A stretch of 64,000 nucleotides of DNA from Acidobacteriota bacterium (lineage in GTDB: Bacteria > Acidobacteriota > Holophagae > Acanthopleuribacterales > Acanthopleuribacteraceae). The first letter of the stretch is position 1, and each line of letters begins with the position of its first letter. Below the pieces are notes generated by a model, which made no database searches, was not told the origin of the DNA, and saw nothing but the letters and a program-made list of their open reading frames with translations. The stretch is from contig JACJWC010000008.1 of the NCBI GenBank assembly GCA_020637335.1, positions 62,001 to 126,000 of the forward strand, read 5' to 3'. A program made the position numbers and the translations under genes. This document shows, piece after piece, positions 9,616-18,371 of the stretch.

Positions 9616-10844
9616 TACTCGTTTACCGCCTCGGTTTGGATTTTGTGTTTATCTTCTATTGACTTGTAATAGTCAATGATGCGGCGAACATACACCCGTT
9701 TTTGGCGGTAGTCCAAGGGGTAAAAGCTGCGTTTAAAGCCATAGATGATGATGTTTTTCAGGTCGCGTGGCGTGAGCGCAAAATGGTCGACTGCCAAGCG
9801 CAATTCGCGAGAGACGGTGGTATTGGAGATTAAACGGTTGTCCGTGCATAAGGTCGTCGAAAGTTTGAGGTCTTTCATCTTGCGGAACGGATGATCGGCA
9901 ATCGAGTTGAGTTTGGGGTCGGTATCCATGTTAGAGGAAAGACACACTTCAATGGTGAGCCGTGATTCGGCAATGTATTGGCTGAGGTTCTGAATATAAA
10001 GCGTTTTGTTCTGGACTTTGGGGGATGTGATGAAATCCTCGTCCAATAAGTGATAACCGTGGCCGATGCGATCGGCATGCAGATCGGTGATGGCCTGGAA
10101 AATGGATTCCGGTCCATAAGCCTCGCCGGCGTGTACCGTCTTTTTCATGAAATGGCGGTGCACATAATCAAAGGCCTCGGTGTGGTCTTCGGCGGGGTAG
10201 CCGTGTTCCGCACCGGCCAAATCGAATCCGACGATTGGAATACCGGTCCGATCGCGGACCTGGACAACGCCACGCGCCAGTTCCAATGATGCAACGCCAT
10301 ACAGTTTGCGCATGGGCATGAACGGGTGAGCTTCGCAGAGGGTTCGGTAATAGGGTGAGAAACCGGCTGTAAACATGCGCATGGCACAGGTGATAATGCC
10401 GTAATCGAAGGGCGGAGCGGGATCGTTAGCTTGAAGAAGTGCATTATTGGCTTCGCGTTTGGCACGGGCCAGACCTTTATCCACGGCACGCAGGACGCCT
10501 TCGAGGTCGAGTTGCGTGTGGGTATGCAGAAAGGGTGCAAAACGCACTTCAAAGTAGCGCACTCCTTCGTTGTAGTTGTCCCAAGCCAATTCGTAGGCCG
10601 TGCGTTCCAACGCTTCGGGTTGGTGTAGAACTGCACAGGTATATTTAAAGCCGTGTAAGTATTCGGCGAGGTCGTTGTAGCCGCTTTTGAAAACCGTTTC
10701 GCGCAGCCCGGCCTCGGTATAGGACGGTAACTCAATCTTTTGTTCCTTGGCCATTTCGATCAGGCTAGGAATACGCAAACAGCCATCTAAGTGAACGTGT
10801 AGGTCCGTTTTGGGTAAGTCTTTGATAAAAGCATCGGTAATCAT
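9612..10844 (-). CDS. add: Adenosine deaminase
   Basis: 410 aa. It deaminates adenosine (and probably deoxyadenosine) to inosine in purine salvage. Zinc-ligand motif HVHLDG lies at residues 16-21, HAGEAYGPESI (His/Glu catalytic region) near 236, RIGHGYHLL soon after, and LCTDNRLISNT with the Asp pair near 335. An AGGAGGAAG ribosome binding site sits directly upstream of the ATG. It is somewhat longer than the ~340 aa bacterial norm, with an extended, charged C-terminus. First gene of the reverse-strand run with the Nudix and reductase genes; a hairpin lies in its leader at 10864-10884. Confidence 0.92.
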   Translation of the reverse strand: MITDAFIKDLPKTDLHVHLDGCLRIPSLIEMAKEQKIELPSYTEAGLRETVFKSGYNDLAEYLHGFKYTCAVLHQPEALERTAYELAWDNYNEGVRYFEVRFAPFLHTHTQLDLEGVLRAVDKGLARAKREANNALLQANDPAPPFDYGIITCAMRMFTAGFSPYYRTLCEAHPFMPMRKLYGVASLELARGVVQVRDRTGIPIVGFDLAGAEHGYPAEDHTEAFDYVHRHFMKKTVHAGEAYGPESIFQAITDLHADRIGHGYHLLDEDFITSPKVQNKTLYIQNLSQYIAESRLTIEVCLSSNMDTDPKLNSIADHPFRKMKDLKLSTTLCTDNRLISNTTVSRELRLAVDHFALTPRDLKNIIIYGFKRSFYPLDYRQKRVYVRRIIDYYKSIEDKHKIQTEAVNEY

Positions 10845-10863
10845 CTGACTTCCTCCTAAAGAT

Positions 10864-10884
10864 GGGGTGACCCCCGTTCACCCC
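10864..10884 (-). promoter_or_regulatory. Hairpin in the add leader
   Basis: GGGGTGA and TCACCCC form a perfect 7-bp stem with a 7-nt loop, ending about 10 bases before the add ribosome binding site. There is no following U-run. It may affect translation or mRNA stability, or bind a regulator; function is inference. Confidence 0.4.
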
Positions 10885-11091
10885 TAAGGTACACCAAGGG
10901 ATCGGCTTAGGGGAAGGGTTGGCGGTCATAATCTGGAGGCCCTTATCTGTTCTTTAACCCCAATGCTTGATTGGAATTGCGGGTTGAGGCTTCAGGAAGA
11001 CGCAACTAATTTTGCGAAAAGGATCAGGGTGTCTGGGTGTCGGGCCTGGCAGACCGAGCTACATTGGACCTTAGCGGTGCGCAGGGTTGGC

Positions 11092-13170
11092 TTATTCCTG
11101 GAGTTGGGTTTCTGCCCAAAAAGCTACACTGGGCCCATCTGCATCGAATAGGGTGGCATGGGGGTATTTGGCTGCTTCGCGAAAGCTGGCAGTGGATTCG
11201 TTGAGCAGGTTCAGTTTGCGAAAGCACAGACCTTGATAAAAATGCAGGGTGCCTTGGCCAATGCCATACGGGTGATCCAATTTAAAGGTTGAAAAAATAT
11301 CAAATGCCTGTTGGAAATCACCCGAAAAGAATTGGAACCGGGCCTGGTTAAATCGAGCGCTTTCGCGGATCAGTGGATCGGGGCTATATTTACTGGTTTT
11401 TTCCAGACGCGCAATCAAGCCGGGTGGACAGTATTCTGCCGGATCAAAGGGTAACTCGGCGATGGTGGGAACCGGTGAAACCTTGATGTAATTGCCGTTC
11501 ACTTCCAGAATGGCCTCTTTTCCGGCCGTCAAGCGGTTGAGCTGGGCCGGATTTTCCAACAGGGTTCCATTGCAACTCTTAATAATATCGCCTTCACGCA
11601 CTTTGCCGCTAAGCGGTCCTTTCTCATGCACGGCAACGATCTGGCAGCCTTCGGCATCACGTACCCGCACGGATTGGACTCCTAACCAAGCTTTGGTTAA
11701 TGGCATGGGTTGATCCATGTTGGACAGCAACTTTTTGAGCTTGTCGAGTTCGCGAAAATCAATGGCGTAGGTGCGGACATTCGGGCTGATTGGTGACCAA
11801 AACGCCACTTCCAGATAGCGGATGACCACTTTTTTTCGGACCACCCGAGCCGTCACATACAGATCGGCGCCGACGGATTTGTTGAGGATTTCAGCAGCGG
11901 GCAGATTGAAATGATCGGTATTAAAAAAGAGATCGAAGGGATCGTGTGGGACCTGACGCGTATCGTTGGGGTTGACCTTGCGAAAGTTCCAGGATTTAAG
12001 TCCGCGAAACCAGCTCTCCACGTCTTCGGTCGGCCGCTCGCCTTCTTTCTCCTCTATGCCAAACCAGACCAGAGAAGGGAGCGGCTCGGCAATGACTTGA
12101 GTGGTTTGACCTTCTTCCAGAACCAGATCGCGCACAAAAACCCCATCTGTGAATTGGACACGCAAGGTTTTAGCACCCGGACAGACTTGGTGCGCCGAGA
12201 TTGGCAATGAGCCAATGCGCTCCTGATCCAAATAAACAATCCCAGAGGTCGGGCGTGCGGTGCTGACGTCCAAGTAGGCAATGGCCGGTTCCATAATGAC
12301 TGGCTCAAAGGTGCGCCGCTCGATTTTGTTGACTTCCACTTTAAAGGTTTTCGATTTGTAACAGGGCTTTTCAAAGCGGACGATATACTCACCGGTTGAG
12401 ATGTTGTTGATATTGAACAAATCCGAGGCTTGCGAAGGGGTTAGACCCTGACGCATGAGGCGTTCGGCCAGGATGGGCGGCGCGGTACCTTCGGTGGTGC
12501 CCATCAATTGGTCTTGGAAATAGATCTTAACGTCGTTGGGCACGGTCACAAATTGGAGTTCCGCATCTTTGCGAATGAGGGTTCCGCGAACCTGCGCTTC
12601 GGTGCCCGGTTGCACTTTTACGGACACGCTCAGCGGTTCGTAGTTGGCTTTATTGACTTCAACGGTGTGATCGCCAACCAGGATCTTAAATTGGGTTTTG
12701 TCGGGTTTGAGCAGACCAAAGGCCTGGCCATCCACCCAGATCGTGGCGTTTTCGATGGCCATACCGCCGCCATCGGCTTCGGAGACGAGGAACCGGATGC
12801 TGCCGACCATGCGCGCTTTGATGTTGGTGAAATGGTTAACAATTTTGGGCGAAATCCGTTGGCCGCCCATCTCGTAATTGGGATCAAAGCGCACGATTTT
12901 CTCAAAGTAGGGGTCCGTTTCAGCGGGATATCCAATAACGCCAAGCCATTGCAAACTTTGCACATAGATGATGCTGGCTTCCTCGTCCAAGTTCTTGCGA
13001 TTCTCGAGTTTTTGCACCAGTTTTTCCAGGATCGGCTTGGCCTTTTCCCGTTCCGCGCTGTTGTAGAGCACCATCGCCTGTTCAAAATCGGAGGAGAGGG
13101 AAGTAGCGTCCAAATTCTCACTGACAATTTCATCTTGCCAGCAGAAAACGAACAGGAATAGCGTTAGCAT
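11092..13170 (-). CDS. PEGA and PDZ domain protein with TPR-like ends
   Basis: 692 aa with a short N-terminal hydrophobic signal (MLTLFLFVFCW). Residues ~25-110 look TPR-like. About 130-375 contain several PEGA-type beta repeats (for example IWVDGQAFGLLKPDKTQFKILVGDHTVEV and GIVYLDQERIGSLPISAHQVCPG). About 500-570 form a PDZ domain (LGVQSVRVRDAEGCQIVAVHEKGPLSGKVREGDII). The C-terminal ~110 residues are TPR-like again. PEGA domains are usually extracytoplasmic, so this is probably a periplasmic or surface scaffold. It is 15 bp downstream of the TPR/NHL gene and the last gene of the kinase operon. Function unknown. Confidence 0.75.
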   Translation of the reverse strand: MLTLFLFVFCWQDEIVSENLDATSLSSDFEQAMVLYNSAEREKAKPILEKLVQKLENRKNLDEEASIIYVQSLQWLGVIGYPAETDPYFEKIVRFDPNYEMGGQRISPKIVNHFTNIKARMVGSIRFLVSEADGGGMAIENATIWVDGQAFGLLKPDKTQFKILVGDHTVEVNKANYEPLSVSVKVQPGTEAQVRGTLIRKDAELQFVTVPNDVKIYFQDQLMGTTEGTAPPILAERLMRQGLTPSQASDLFNINNISTGEYIVRFEKPCYKSKTFKVEVNKIERRTFEPVIMEPAIAYLDVSTARPTSGIVYLDQERIGSLPISAHQVCPGAKTLRVQFTDGVFVRDLVLEEGQTTQVIAEPLPSLVWFGIEEKEGERPTEDVESWFRGLKSWNFRKVNPNDTRQVPHDPFDLFFNTDHFNLPAAEILNKSVGADLYVTARVVRKKVVIRYLEVAFWSPISPNVRTYAIDFRELDKLKKLLSNMDQPMPLTKAWLGVQSVRVRDAEGCQIVAVHEKGPLSGKVREGDIIKSCNGTLLENPAQLNRLTAGKEAILEVNGNYIKVSPVPTIAELPFDPAEYCPPGLIARLEKTSKYSPDPLIRESARFNQARFQFFSGDFQQAFDIFSTFKLDHPYGIGQGTLHFYQGLCFRKLNLLNESTASFREAAKYPHATLFDADGPSVAFWAETQLQE

Positions 13171-13185
13171 CTTTTCACCTCAGCC

Positions 13186-14628
13186 TCAGTGCAATCGATA
13201 GACCGAGCCACCGCGTCGGTCGGAAATATACAGAGCGCCGGATCGGTCCACGGCAATATCCTCGGCCTCTTTGAGGGGCAAGGTCCCGTTTTTCAGTTGG
13301 ATGGCGCCTTTCAGGTTGCCCTGCGCATCGCCAATCATGATCTTGGCGCCCCGTTCACACAGAACAAACAGGTTGCCCAAATCATCAAAACAAATCTGCT
13401 CAATGTCGCGGACACCGGCGGCCATGGCCCCACTGCGATTGAGATTCCCGTCGAAGAGGATGACTGAATTGGCATCACCGGGCACAACCGCAACACCATT
13501 GCGTGTGGCATAAAGGCTTTTGGCTTTGTTAATGCCCAAGGCTTTTAAATAGGCGCCATTGGCATCAAAGACCAGGACATCGCGCGAATCATCGTCAATG
13601 ACATAGATGCGGCCCATCATATCGACTGCGGCGCCTTTTATCTTGCGCAACGCCGATCCGTTGGCCGAAAGGTTATTGCCAAAAGCTTTGCCGTTCAGGT
13701 CCGTCAAGCGGTTCTCAAACACCAATAAAAGCCCGCCTTTGGCGTCGCGACTGAAATTCACGACTTCGCGGACATTGGGTGGATTGGGATTGGGCACATC
13801 GCCTAAGGCCACAAAACTCAGGCCTTTGCTTTCCAAAATAGCGATTAAACCCTCTTTGGATGCCGCGATTTTGGTAGGGTTGTTATAGCGTTTGGGCGCA
13901 TTGCCGGCAAAGCTGGAGTCCAGCGTGTAAGTGGGCTCGGAGGTGACAAATTTGGTTAATGCACGTGCATAATCTTCGCTGATCCGGGCCTGTGGTGTGG
14001 AAGGGTAATTGCGTTGAATGCGCGTAATAATTAATAGAGCGGGTTTGGCACCTTGGATACGGTGGGTGATTTGCGCACTGAACAATAAACCTTCGGGCGC
14101 AAAACGCGAGTTGGGGTAGCCAAACTCCAAGCGCTGAAAATAACTCAAAGCTTGTTGATCACTACCGGCTTTGAGGTTGAGTTTACCCAGCAGGAACAGG
14201 GCGCCATCGTTCCAATCGGTATCTCCATACAAATTGAGCATTCGGATCAAATCGGCAATGGCAACCTCCAATTCATTGATGGTTTGAGCCGTTTGATCGA
14301 TAATGAACGCTTTCCAATAATAGGCAGCTGGCGCTGACTCCGACGTACTGTACTGGCCTTGGATGCGTTCATAGAAGCCCATTGCTTTGCCAGTATCGCC
14401 TTCCACGTTCAGGTAGTAATGGCCAATTTCGAGCAAAGCTTTGTCTGCCCAACCACTGGTCGGGAAATCTTCAACGATACGCTGGTAATCCGCTAACGCT
14501 TCTTTGTATTTGCCGGCCCCATAAAATGTGGCCGCATTGTTAAAGAGCCGTTCGGCTTGGTCCTGAAAGGCCAGCAGGGGGCCAGTGAACAAAAAAAAAC
14601 TAATCCAAATCCACGATAATTTGTTCAC
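13186..14628 (-). CDS. Secreted TPR plus NHL/beta-propeller protein
   Basis: 480 aa with a signal peptide (MNKLSWIWISFFLFTGPLLAFQ). Residues ~25-240 are TPR repeats of the YbgF/BamD tol-pal type (AERLFNNAATFYGAGKYKEALADYQRIVEDFP, then further repeats). Residues ~260-480 form NHL-like propeller blades, with repeated patterns such as GRIYVIDDDSRDVLVFDANGAYLKALG and the closing GALYISDRRGGSVYRL. It overlaps the end of the kinase gene by 29 bp, so the two are surely co-transcribed. A role as periplasmic partner of the kinase sensor is plausible but inferred. Confidence 0.78.
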   Translation of the reverse strand: MNKLSWIWISFFLFTGPLLAFQDQAERLFNNAATFYGAGKYKEALADYQRIVEDFPTSGWADKALLEIGHYYLNVEGDTGKAMGFYERIQGQYSTSESAPAAYYWKAFIIDQTAQTINELEVAIADLIRMLNLYGDTDWNDGALFLLGKLNLKAGSDQQALSYFQRLEFGYPNSRFAPEGLLFSAQITHRIQGAKPALLIITRIQRNYPSTPQARISEDYARALTKFVTSEPTYTLDSSFAGNAPKRYNNPTKIAASKEGLIAILESKGLSFVALGDVPNPNPPNVREVVNFSRDAKGGLLLVFENRLTDLNGKAFGNNLSANGSALRKIKGAAVDMMGRIYVIDDDSRDVLVFDANGAYLKALGINKAKSLYATRNGVAVVPGDANSVILFDGNLNRSGAMAAGVRDIEQICFDDLGNLFVLCERGAKIMIGDAQGNLKGAIQLKNGTLPLKEAEDIAVDRSGALYISDRRGGSVYRLH

Positions 14629-16600
14629 CGTCTGTTACGTCCTTCGTCATTTCTCTGAGGATGTTACCATTATCATCCTCGAATTTAAATACATGCGTCC
14701 CCGCCGCTATTTTCAAATTGGCCAACGGGGTGTACTCCACATCGTTGCCCTTGCGGATGTAATAACCGTCCACACGAACCTTGGCGTAGCCAACGGCCAT
14801 ATCTATCTTTTTGATGGTGACAATGGGTGGTGTGCTGAGCTCTAGGCTTCGGCCCGATTCGATCTTAACGGTTTGCGTTTTGTTAAAGTAGTAGCGTTTG
14901 GACTGCATCTGCAATTTATACGAACCGGGCGGCAAGGAAAATGCGGTGGTGCGCTTCTGGCCATCTACGATGATATCTAAATCTTCCATTTCCGTTTGGA
15001 CCTGGATCTTTCCGGGCGGCATGACCTTGCGCAAATCAAATTTCAACTTGGATTCGCCATCCTTGCCTTCTACATAATTGCTTTCAGCCGGGTAATAACC
15101 TTCATTGTCAATGCGGATCTGGTAGATTTTATCTGGCACAAATTCGAAATGGATCGGGCTTGCCCCGACTTTTTTGCCATTGACAGAAACGGTTGCCCCG
15201 GGCGGGTCTGTTGTGATCAGCCGGTTGATGGGCATGAGTTCCAGGACCAGGGTCAACTCGGTTTCCATGTCTTCTTTTAAGACCAGGTTCTCGACCTTGG
15301 CTTTGTAGCCTTCCAGTTCCAGTTTTAACTGGGTGACATCGCCTTGTTTCCCGTTGAGCTTAAAGGTGTAAGGCGTCAAAAATTCGGTGGTTTTCTCACC
15401 CAAGGTGATCTTTGCGCCCTGCGGATTGCTGTTGAGCACAATACTCTTCTCGAGCGTTTTGGGCGGGAACACCTTTTCCAACGGCAGCAAGGCGCTCAAT
15501 TTCAGATCGTCGCCCAACACACCCATCTGCATAGCCCCGCCCATTCCGGCGATGAGGACAAGCAACAAAACGACGGCCCAACCGGCTTTGCTGGAGGATT
15601 GGGCGGGCGGTTGCGGCGCATAGCCGCGTGTCGCGCGCGGCTGACCGGCCTGCGACATTTCGAATTCGCTGCGTTGAATGTCCTTTTGGATGCCAAATGC
15701 ATCGCGAACGGTCATATCGATTTGGCCCATAAAGGTGCCCAGTCGCGCCCGTTCCGTATCGGTTATGCTCAAACATTTTACCAAGTCCTGGCCAAACTCG
15801 GCTGCGTGTTGGTAGCGTTTGGACGGGTCTTTTTGGAAAACCCGGTCAAAAACGGCGCGCCATTTGGCGGCGTCAATTGGCAGCTGTGCCAGGTTGGCTG
15901 CGGGTGTGGGCGGTTCATTGGCGATTTTATACAAAATGGCCGAAATGCTTTGGCCCGGAAAGGGCGTGTGACCGGTTAAGGTCTCATGGGCCAAAATACC
16001 CAGCGAGAAAATATCGGAACGGTGGTCGACGTGACCTTCCTTGATCTGTTCAGGACTGGCGAAACTGGGTGTGCCTAAGAAAACGCCAGTCTGGGTTAAA
16101 TGCGAACCGGACATTTTGGCAATGCCGAAATCCATGATCTTGGCCATGCCCTTGGGCGTGACCATGATGTTGCCGGGCTTTAAATCGCGATGGACGATGC
16201 CTTTACTGTGCGCAAATTCCAGGGCGTTGGCCACCTGCATAATGATTTTGGCCAGTTCCATCGTATCCGGTCGCGGCTGGCTGTGGATGATCTGGTTCAG
16301 GTTGCGACCTTCCACGTATTCCATGGCGATGTAGGGCATTTTGTCCTGCTCACCCACATCGTAAATGCTAACGATATTGGGATGGTTCAAGATGCCGCTG
16401 ATCTGGGCTTCCTGGAAGAAACGCTGCATGAACTCAGCCTGATCGGCCTCTGTTCGCGATTGTTCCATCTTGATGGTTTTGATCGCGACTACGCGGCGAA
16501 TGACCGGGTCAAAGGCCTTATAAACACTGCCCATGGCACCTTCGCCCAGCAGGCTCTGCACCACATAGCGGCCAATAGTTTTTCCTGAAGTTTCGGACAT
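14600..16600 (-). CDS. Membrane Ser/Thr protein kinase with PEGA sensor domains
   Basis: About 666 aa from the ATG at 16600 (MSETSGKTIGRY); a longer frame from 16645 would add an unlikely basic leader. The kinase domain runs to about residue 285: glycine loop GEGAMGSV 19-26, Lys41, Glu64, catalytic HRDLKPGN 137-144 and DFG 157-159, all intact, so it should be active. One transmembrane segment follows near 345-370 (AGWAVVLLLVLIAGMGGAM). The outer half carries PEGA-type repeats (ITTDPPGATVSVNGKKVGASP and similar). The layout is that of a Hanks-type receptor kinase with an extracytoplasmic PEGA sensor. It leads a three-gene operon with the TPR/NHL and PEGA/PDZ proteins. Confidence 0.92.
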   Translation of the reverse strand: MSETSGKTIGRYVVQSLLGEGAMGSVYKAFDPVIRRVVAIKTIKMEQSRTEADQAEFMQRFFQEAQISGILNHPNIVSIYDVGEQDKMPYIAMEYVEGRNLNQIIHSQPRPDTMELAKIIMQVANALEFAHSKGIVHRDLKPGNIMVTPKGMAKIMDFGIAKMSGSHLTQTGVFLGTPSFASPEQIKEGHVDHRSDIFSLGILAHETLTGHTPFPGQSISAILYKIANEPPTPAANLAQLPIDAAKWRAVFDRVFQKDPSKRYQHAAEFGQDLVKCLSITDTERARLGTFMGQIDMTVRDAFGIQKDIQRSEFEMSQAGQPRATRGYAPQPPAQSSSKAGWAVVLLLVLIAGMGGAMQMGVLGDDLKLSALLPLEKVFPPKTLEKSIVLNSNPQGAKITLGEKTTEFLTPYTFKLNGKQGDVTQLKLELEGYKAKVENLVLKEDMETELTLVLELMPINRLITTDPPGATVSVNGKKVGASPIHFEFVPDKIYQIRIDNEGYYPAESNYVEGKDGESKLKFDLRKVMPPGKIQVQTEMEDLDIIVDGQKRTTAFSLPPGSYKLQMQSKRYYFNKTQTVKIESGRSLELSTPPIVTIKKIDMAVGYAKVRVDGYYIRKGNDVEYTPLANLKIAAGTHVFKFEDDNGNILREMTKDVTDGEQIIVDLD

Positions 16601-16764
16601 TTTTTCCGGCCAACCTCTTGTAATGCGTGTTCGGCGCTGACTCAAAGCCTCATTTAACCATAAGTTCCCATCTTATTCATCCACTTGTGGCGGTGACCTA
16701 AAACATTCCTAAACGATTTGTTTGATTTTGCGTTAAGAATGGAATGGGATTTCAGGAGGGGTGA

Positions 16765-18033
16765 ATGGCAAAAGGTTGCTCAGGTCAATTTCTGCTGCGT
16801 GGATGTGCCACAATGTTCGTGCTGGGCCTGATTGCCGGTGGGTACGTTTTTTATGTGTGGAAATTTGACCGGATGTCTGACCCATCCCTGGAAACGGTGA
16901 CTCAGGTTTATGGCCCAGTTGCGGCTGAAGCGAGCGCCATCCGCGTCGATTTGGCAATGGCCACCGGGCAAATCGAAGTAAAGGCATCTGCGGATGACCA
17001 AGTTCATGTGGATGGCCAATACGACAGTGCCAACTACCAATGGGTCCAATCTTGGGACCCGCATAAGAATCGGCTCACGCTCAAATTAAAAAGTGGTCAC
17101 AGCCGCCTGAGCCATTGGTTGGCGGGTGGCTTTGCCGACAAGCAGAATCGCATGACCTTACAGTTGCCGGCGGGCCAGACCTATGAACTCACTGCCCAAT
17201 TGGCTTTTACCCGCGCCGAATTCAATTTGAACGGTCTGGGCATCCACAGCCTGGATATTCAGGGGGAAAGTGTCGATGGCAGTATCGTGTTAACGGAAAC
17301 CAATCCGGTTGAAATGGAAAAGTTAATTCTGGTCCTGCACAATGCGGGTGAGCCCAGTTTCCTTTTATTGAATGACCTGGATGCGTTCCGGCTCAAAAAG
17401 GGCTGGTTCAACTCGCGGCAGGGCGCTCGGTTCGAGTGTTCTGCAAAAGCACCACTTGGGCAGCCGACGACGCTGGATGTGCGTATGGATGTGGGTGGGT
17501 TCACCATGTATGTGGCCAAGGGTCAGCGGGTCATTGATCAGCTTGGTTTGTCGGTGGGTTCCTCTCAGACCAACTCGGCCTTTTTCAGTGACGACCCCAA
17601 TCAGCCTGCGTTGACCCTAAAGGGCCACATCGGAGCTGGGGATCTCTATTTGGGGCCTGTTTCGCGCGCGCTTTATCGCCAACTGCGCCACAACGGTTGG
17701 TCTTTGAGCCAGGAAGATTTTATGGCCAAGCTGTTTGAAGCGACAGATCCGCAAAAAGAAGATCGGTTGACAGCCAGTCAAATCAACTCTTTGGGTTACA
17801 CCTACCTCTATTCCGGTCGGCCCGAATTGGCCCTGGCCATTTTTGAGCACAATGTCGCTACCTACCCGGACTATGTCAATGGATACGACAGTTATGCTGA
17901 AGGACTTATGGTCAATGGGAATCGCGAAAAAGCGATTGAGTACTACAAAATAACGTTGGAAAAAGATCCGGGCAACCGCAACGCCCTGCGCCAATTGCGC
18001 AATTTGGGTGCACCCCAGGAGCAGAAACCATGA
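16765..18033 (+). CDS. Membrane-anchored protein with DUF4097-like beta region and C-terminal TPR
   Basis: 422 aa. A basic N-terminus and a single transmembrane segment (ATMFVLGLIAGGYVFYVWKF, residues 15-33) are followed by ~270 residues of repeated short beta strands resembling the adhesin-like DUF4097/toastrack beta-helix. The C-terminal ~90 residues contain TPR units (SGRPELALAIFEHNVATYPDYVNGYDSYAEGLM, then NREKAIEYYKITLEKDPGN). A GGAGG site precedes the ATG. It is translationally coupled to the small gene that follows. Function unknown. Confidence 0.65.
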   Translation: MAKGCSGQFLLRGCATMFVLGLIAGGYVFYVWKFDRMSDPSLETVTQVYGPVAAEASAIRVDLAMATGQIEVKASADDQVHVDGQYDSANYQWVQSWDPHKNRLTLKLKSGHSRLSHWLAGGFADKQNRMTLQLPAGQTYELTAQLAFTRAEFNLNGLGIHSLDIQGESVDGSIVLTETNPVEMEKLILVLHNAGEPSFLLLNDLDAFRLKKGWFNSRQGARFECSAKAPLGQPTTLDVRMDVGGFTMYVAKGQRVIDQLGLSVGSSQTNSAFFSDDPNQPALTLKGHIGAGDLYLGPVSRALYRQLRHNGWSLSQEDFMAKLFEATDPQKEDRLTASQINSLGYTYLYSGRPELALAIFEHNVATYPDYVNGYDSYAEGLMVNGNREKAIEYYKITLEKDPGNRNALRQLRNLGAPQEQKP

Positions 18034-18371
18034 CCTTCTTGGAATCTTTTTACCTTTCGCTTGTGGCGGATCGCGATTGTTCCGCCGAGCCCTATTTTGA
18101 AATCAATGGGTTCCAAGTCCCCTTTGAACAGAGTTCAGGCCCAATCCTAGCCGGTCAGACCTGGACGGGTTGGGGTTTTCCGCAGTCCGTACCGCACCAA
18201 CTTAAGATTTTTGCGGGCCAGCCGGACCCCCTGCTGATTCGCGAACTCAAATGTGTCTTTCAGATCCGTGGTGGGTTACCGCATGAAAGTGTGTTTCGCC
18301 AGATTACGCTTTCGTCTGAAAAGGGGTTTCCCATTTGGACAGACCCTGCCTCTGGTGGATTTGCCGTTTAA
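18030..18371 (+). CDS. Small hypothetical protein
   Basis: 113 aa. Its ATG overlaps the previous stop as ATGA, which is the main reason to believe in it. No signal peptide, membrane segment or known motif is visible; the sequence is mixed alpha/beta. The end overlaps the convergent GH57-like gene by four bases. No function proposed. Confidence 0.5.
   Translation: MTFLESFYLSLVADRDCSAEPYFEINGFQVPFEQSSGPILAGQTWTGWGFPQSVPHQLKIFAGQPDPLLIRELKCVFQIRGGLPHESVFRQITLSSEKGFPIWTDPASGGFAV

Noticed and set aside
15344..15979. 211-codon plus-strand frame
   Set aside because: Antisense shadow of the kinase gene, whose catalytic motifs are intact.
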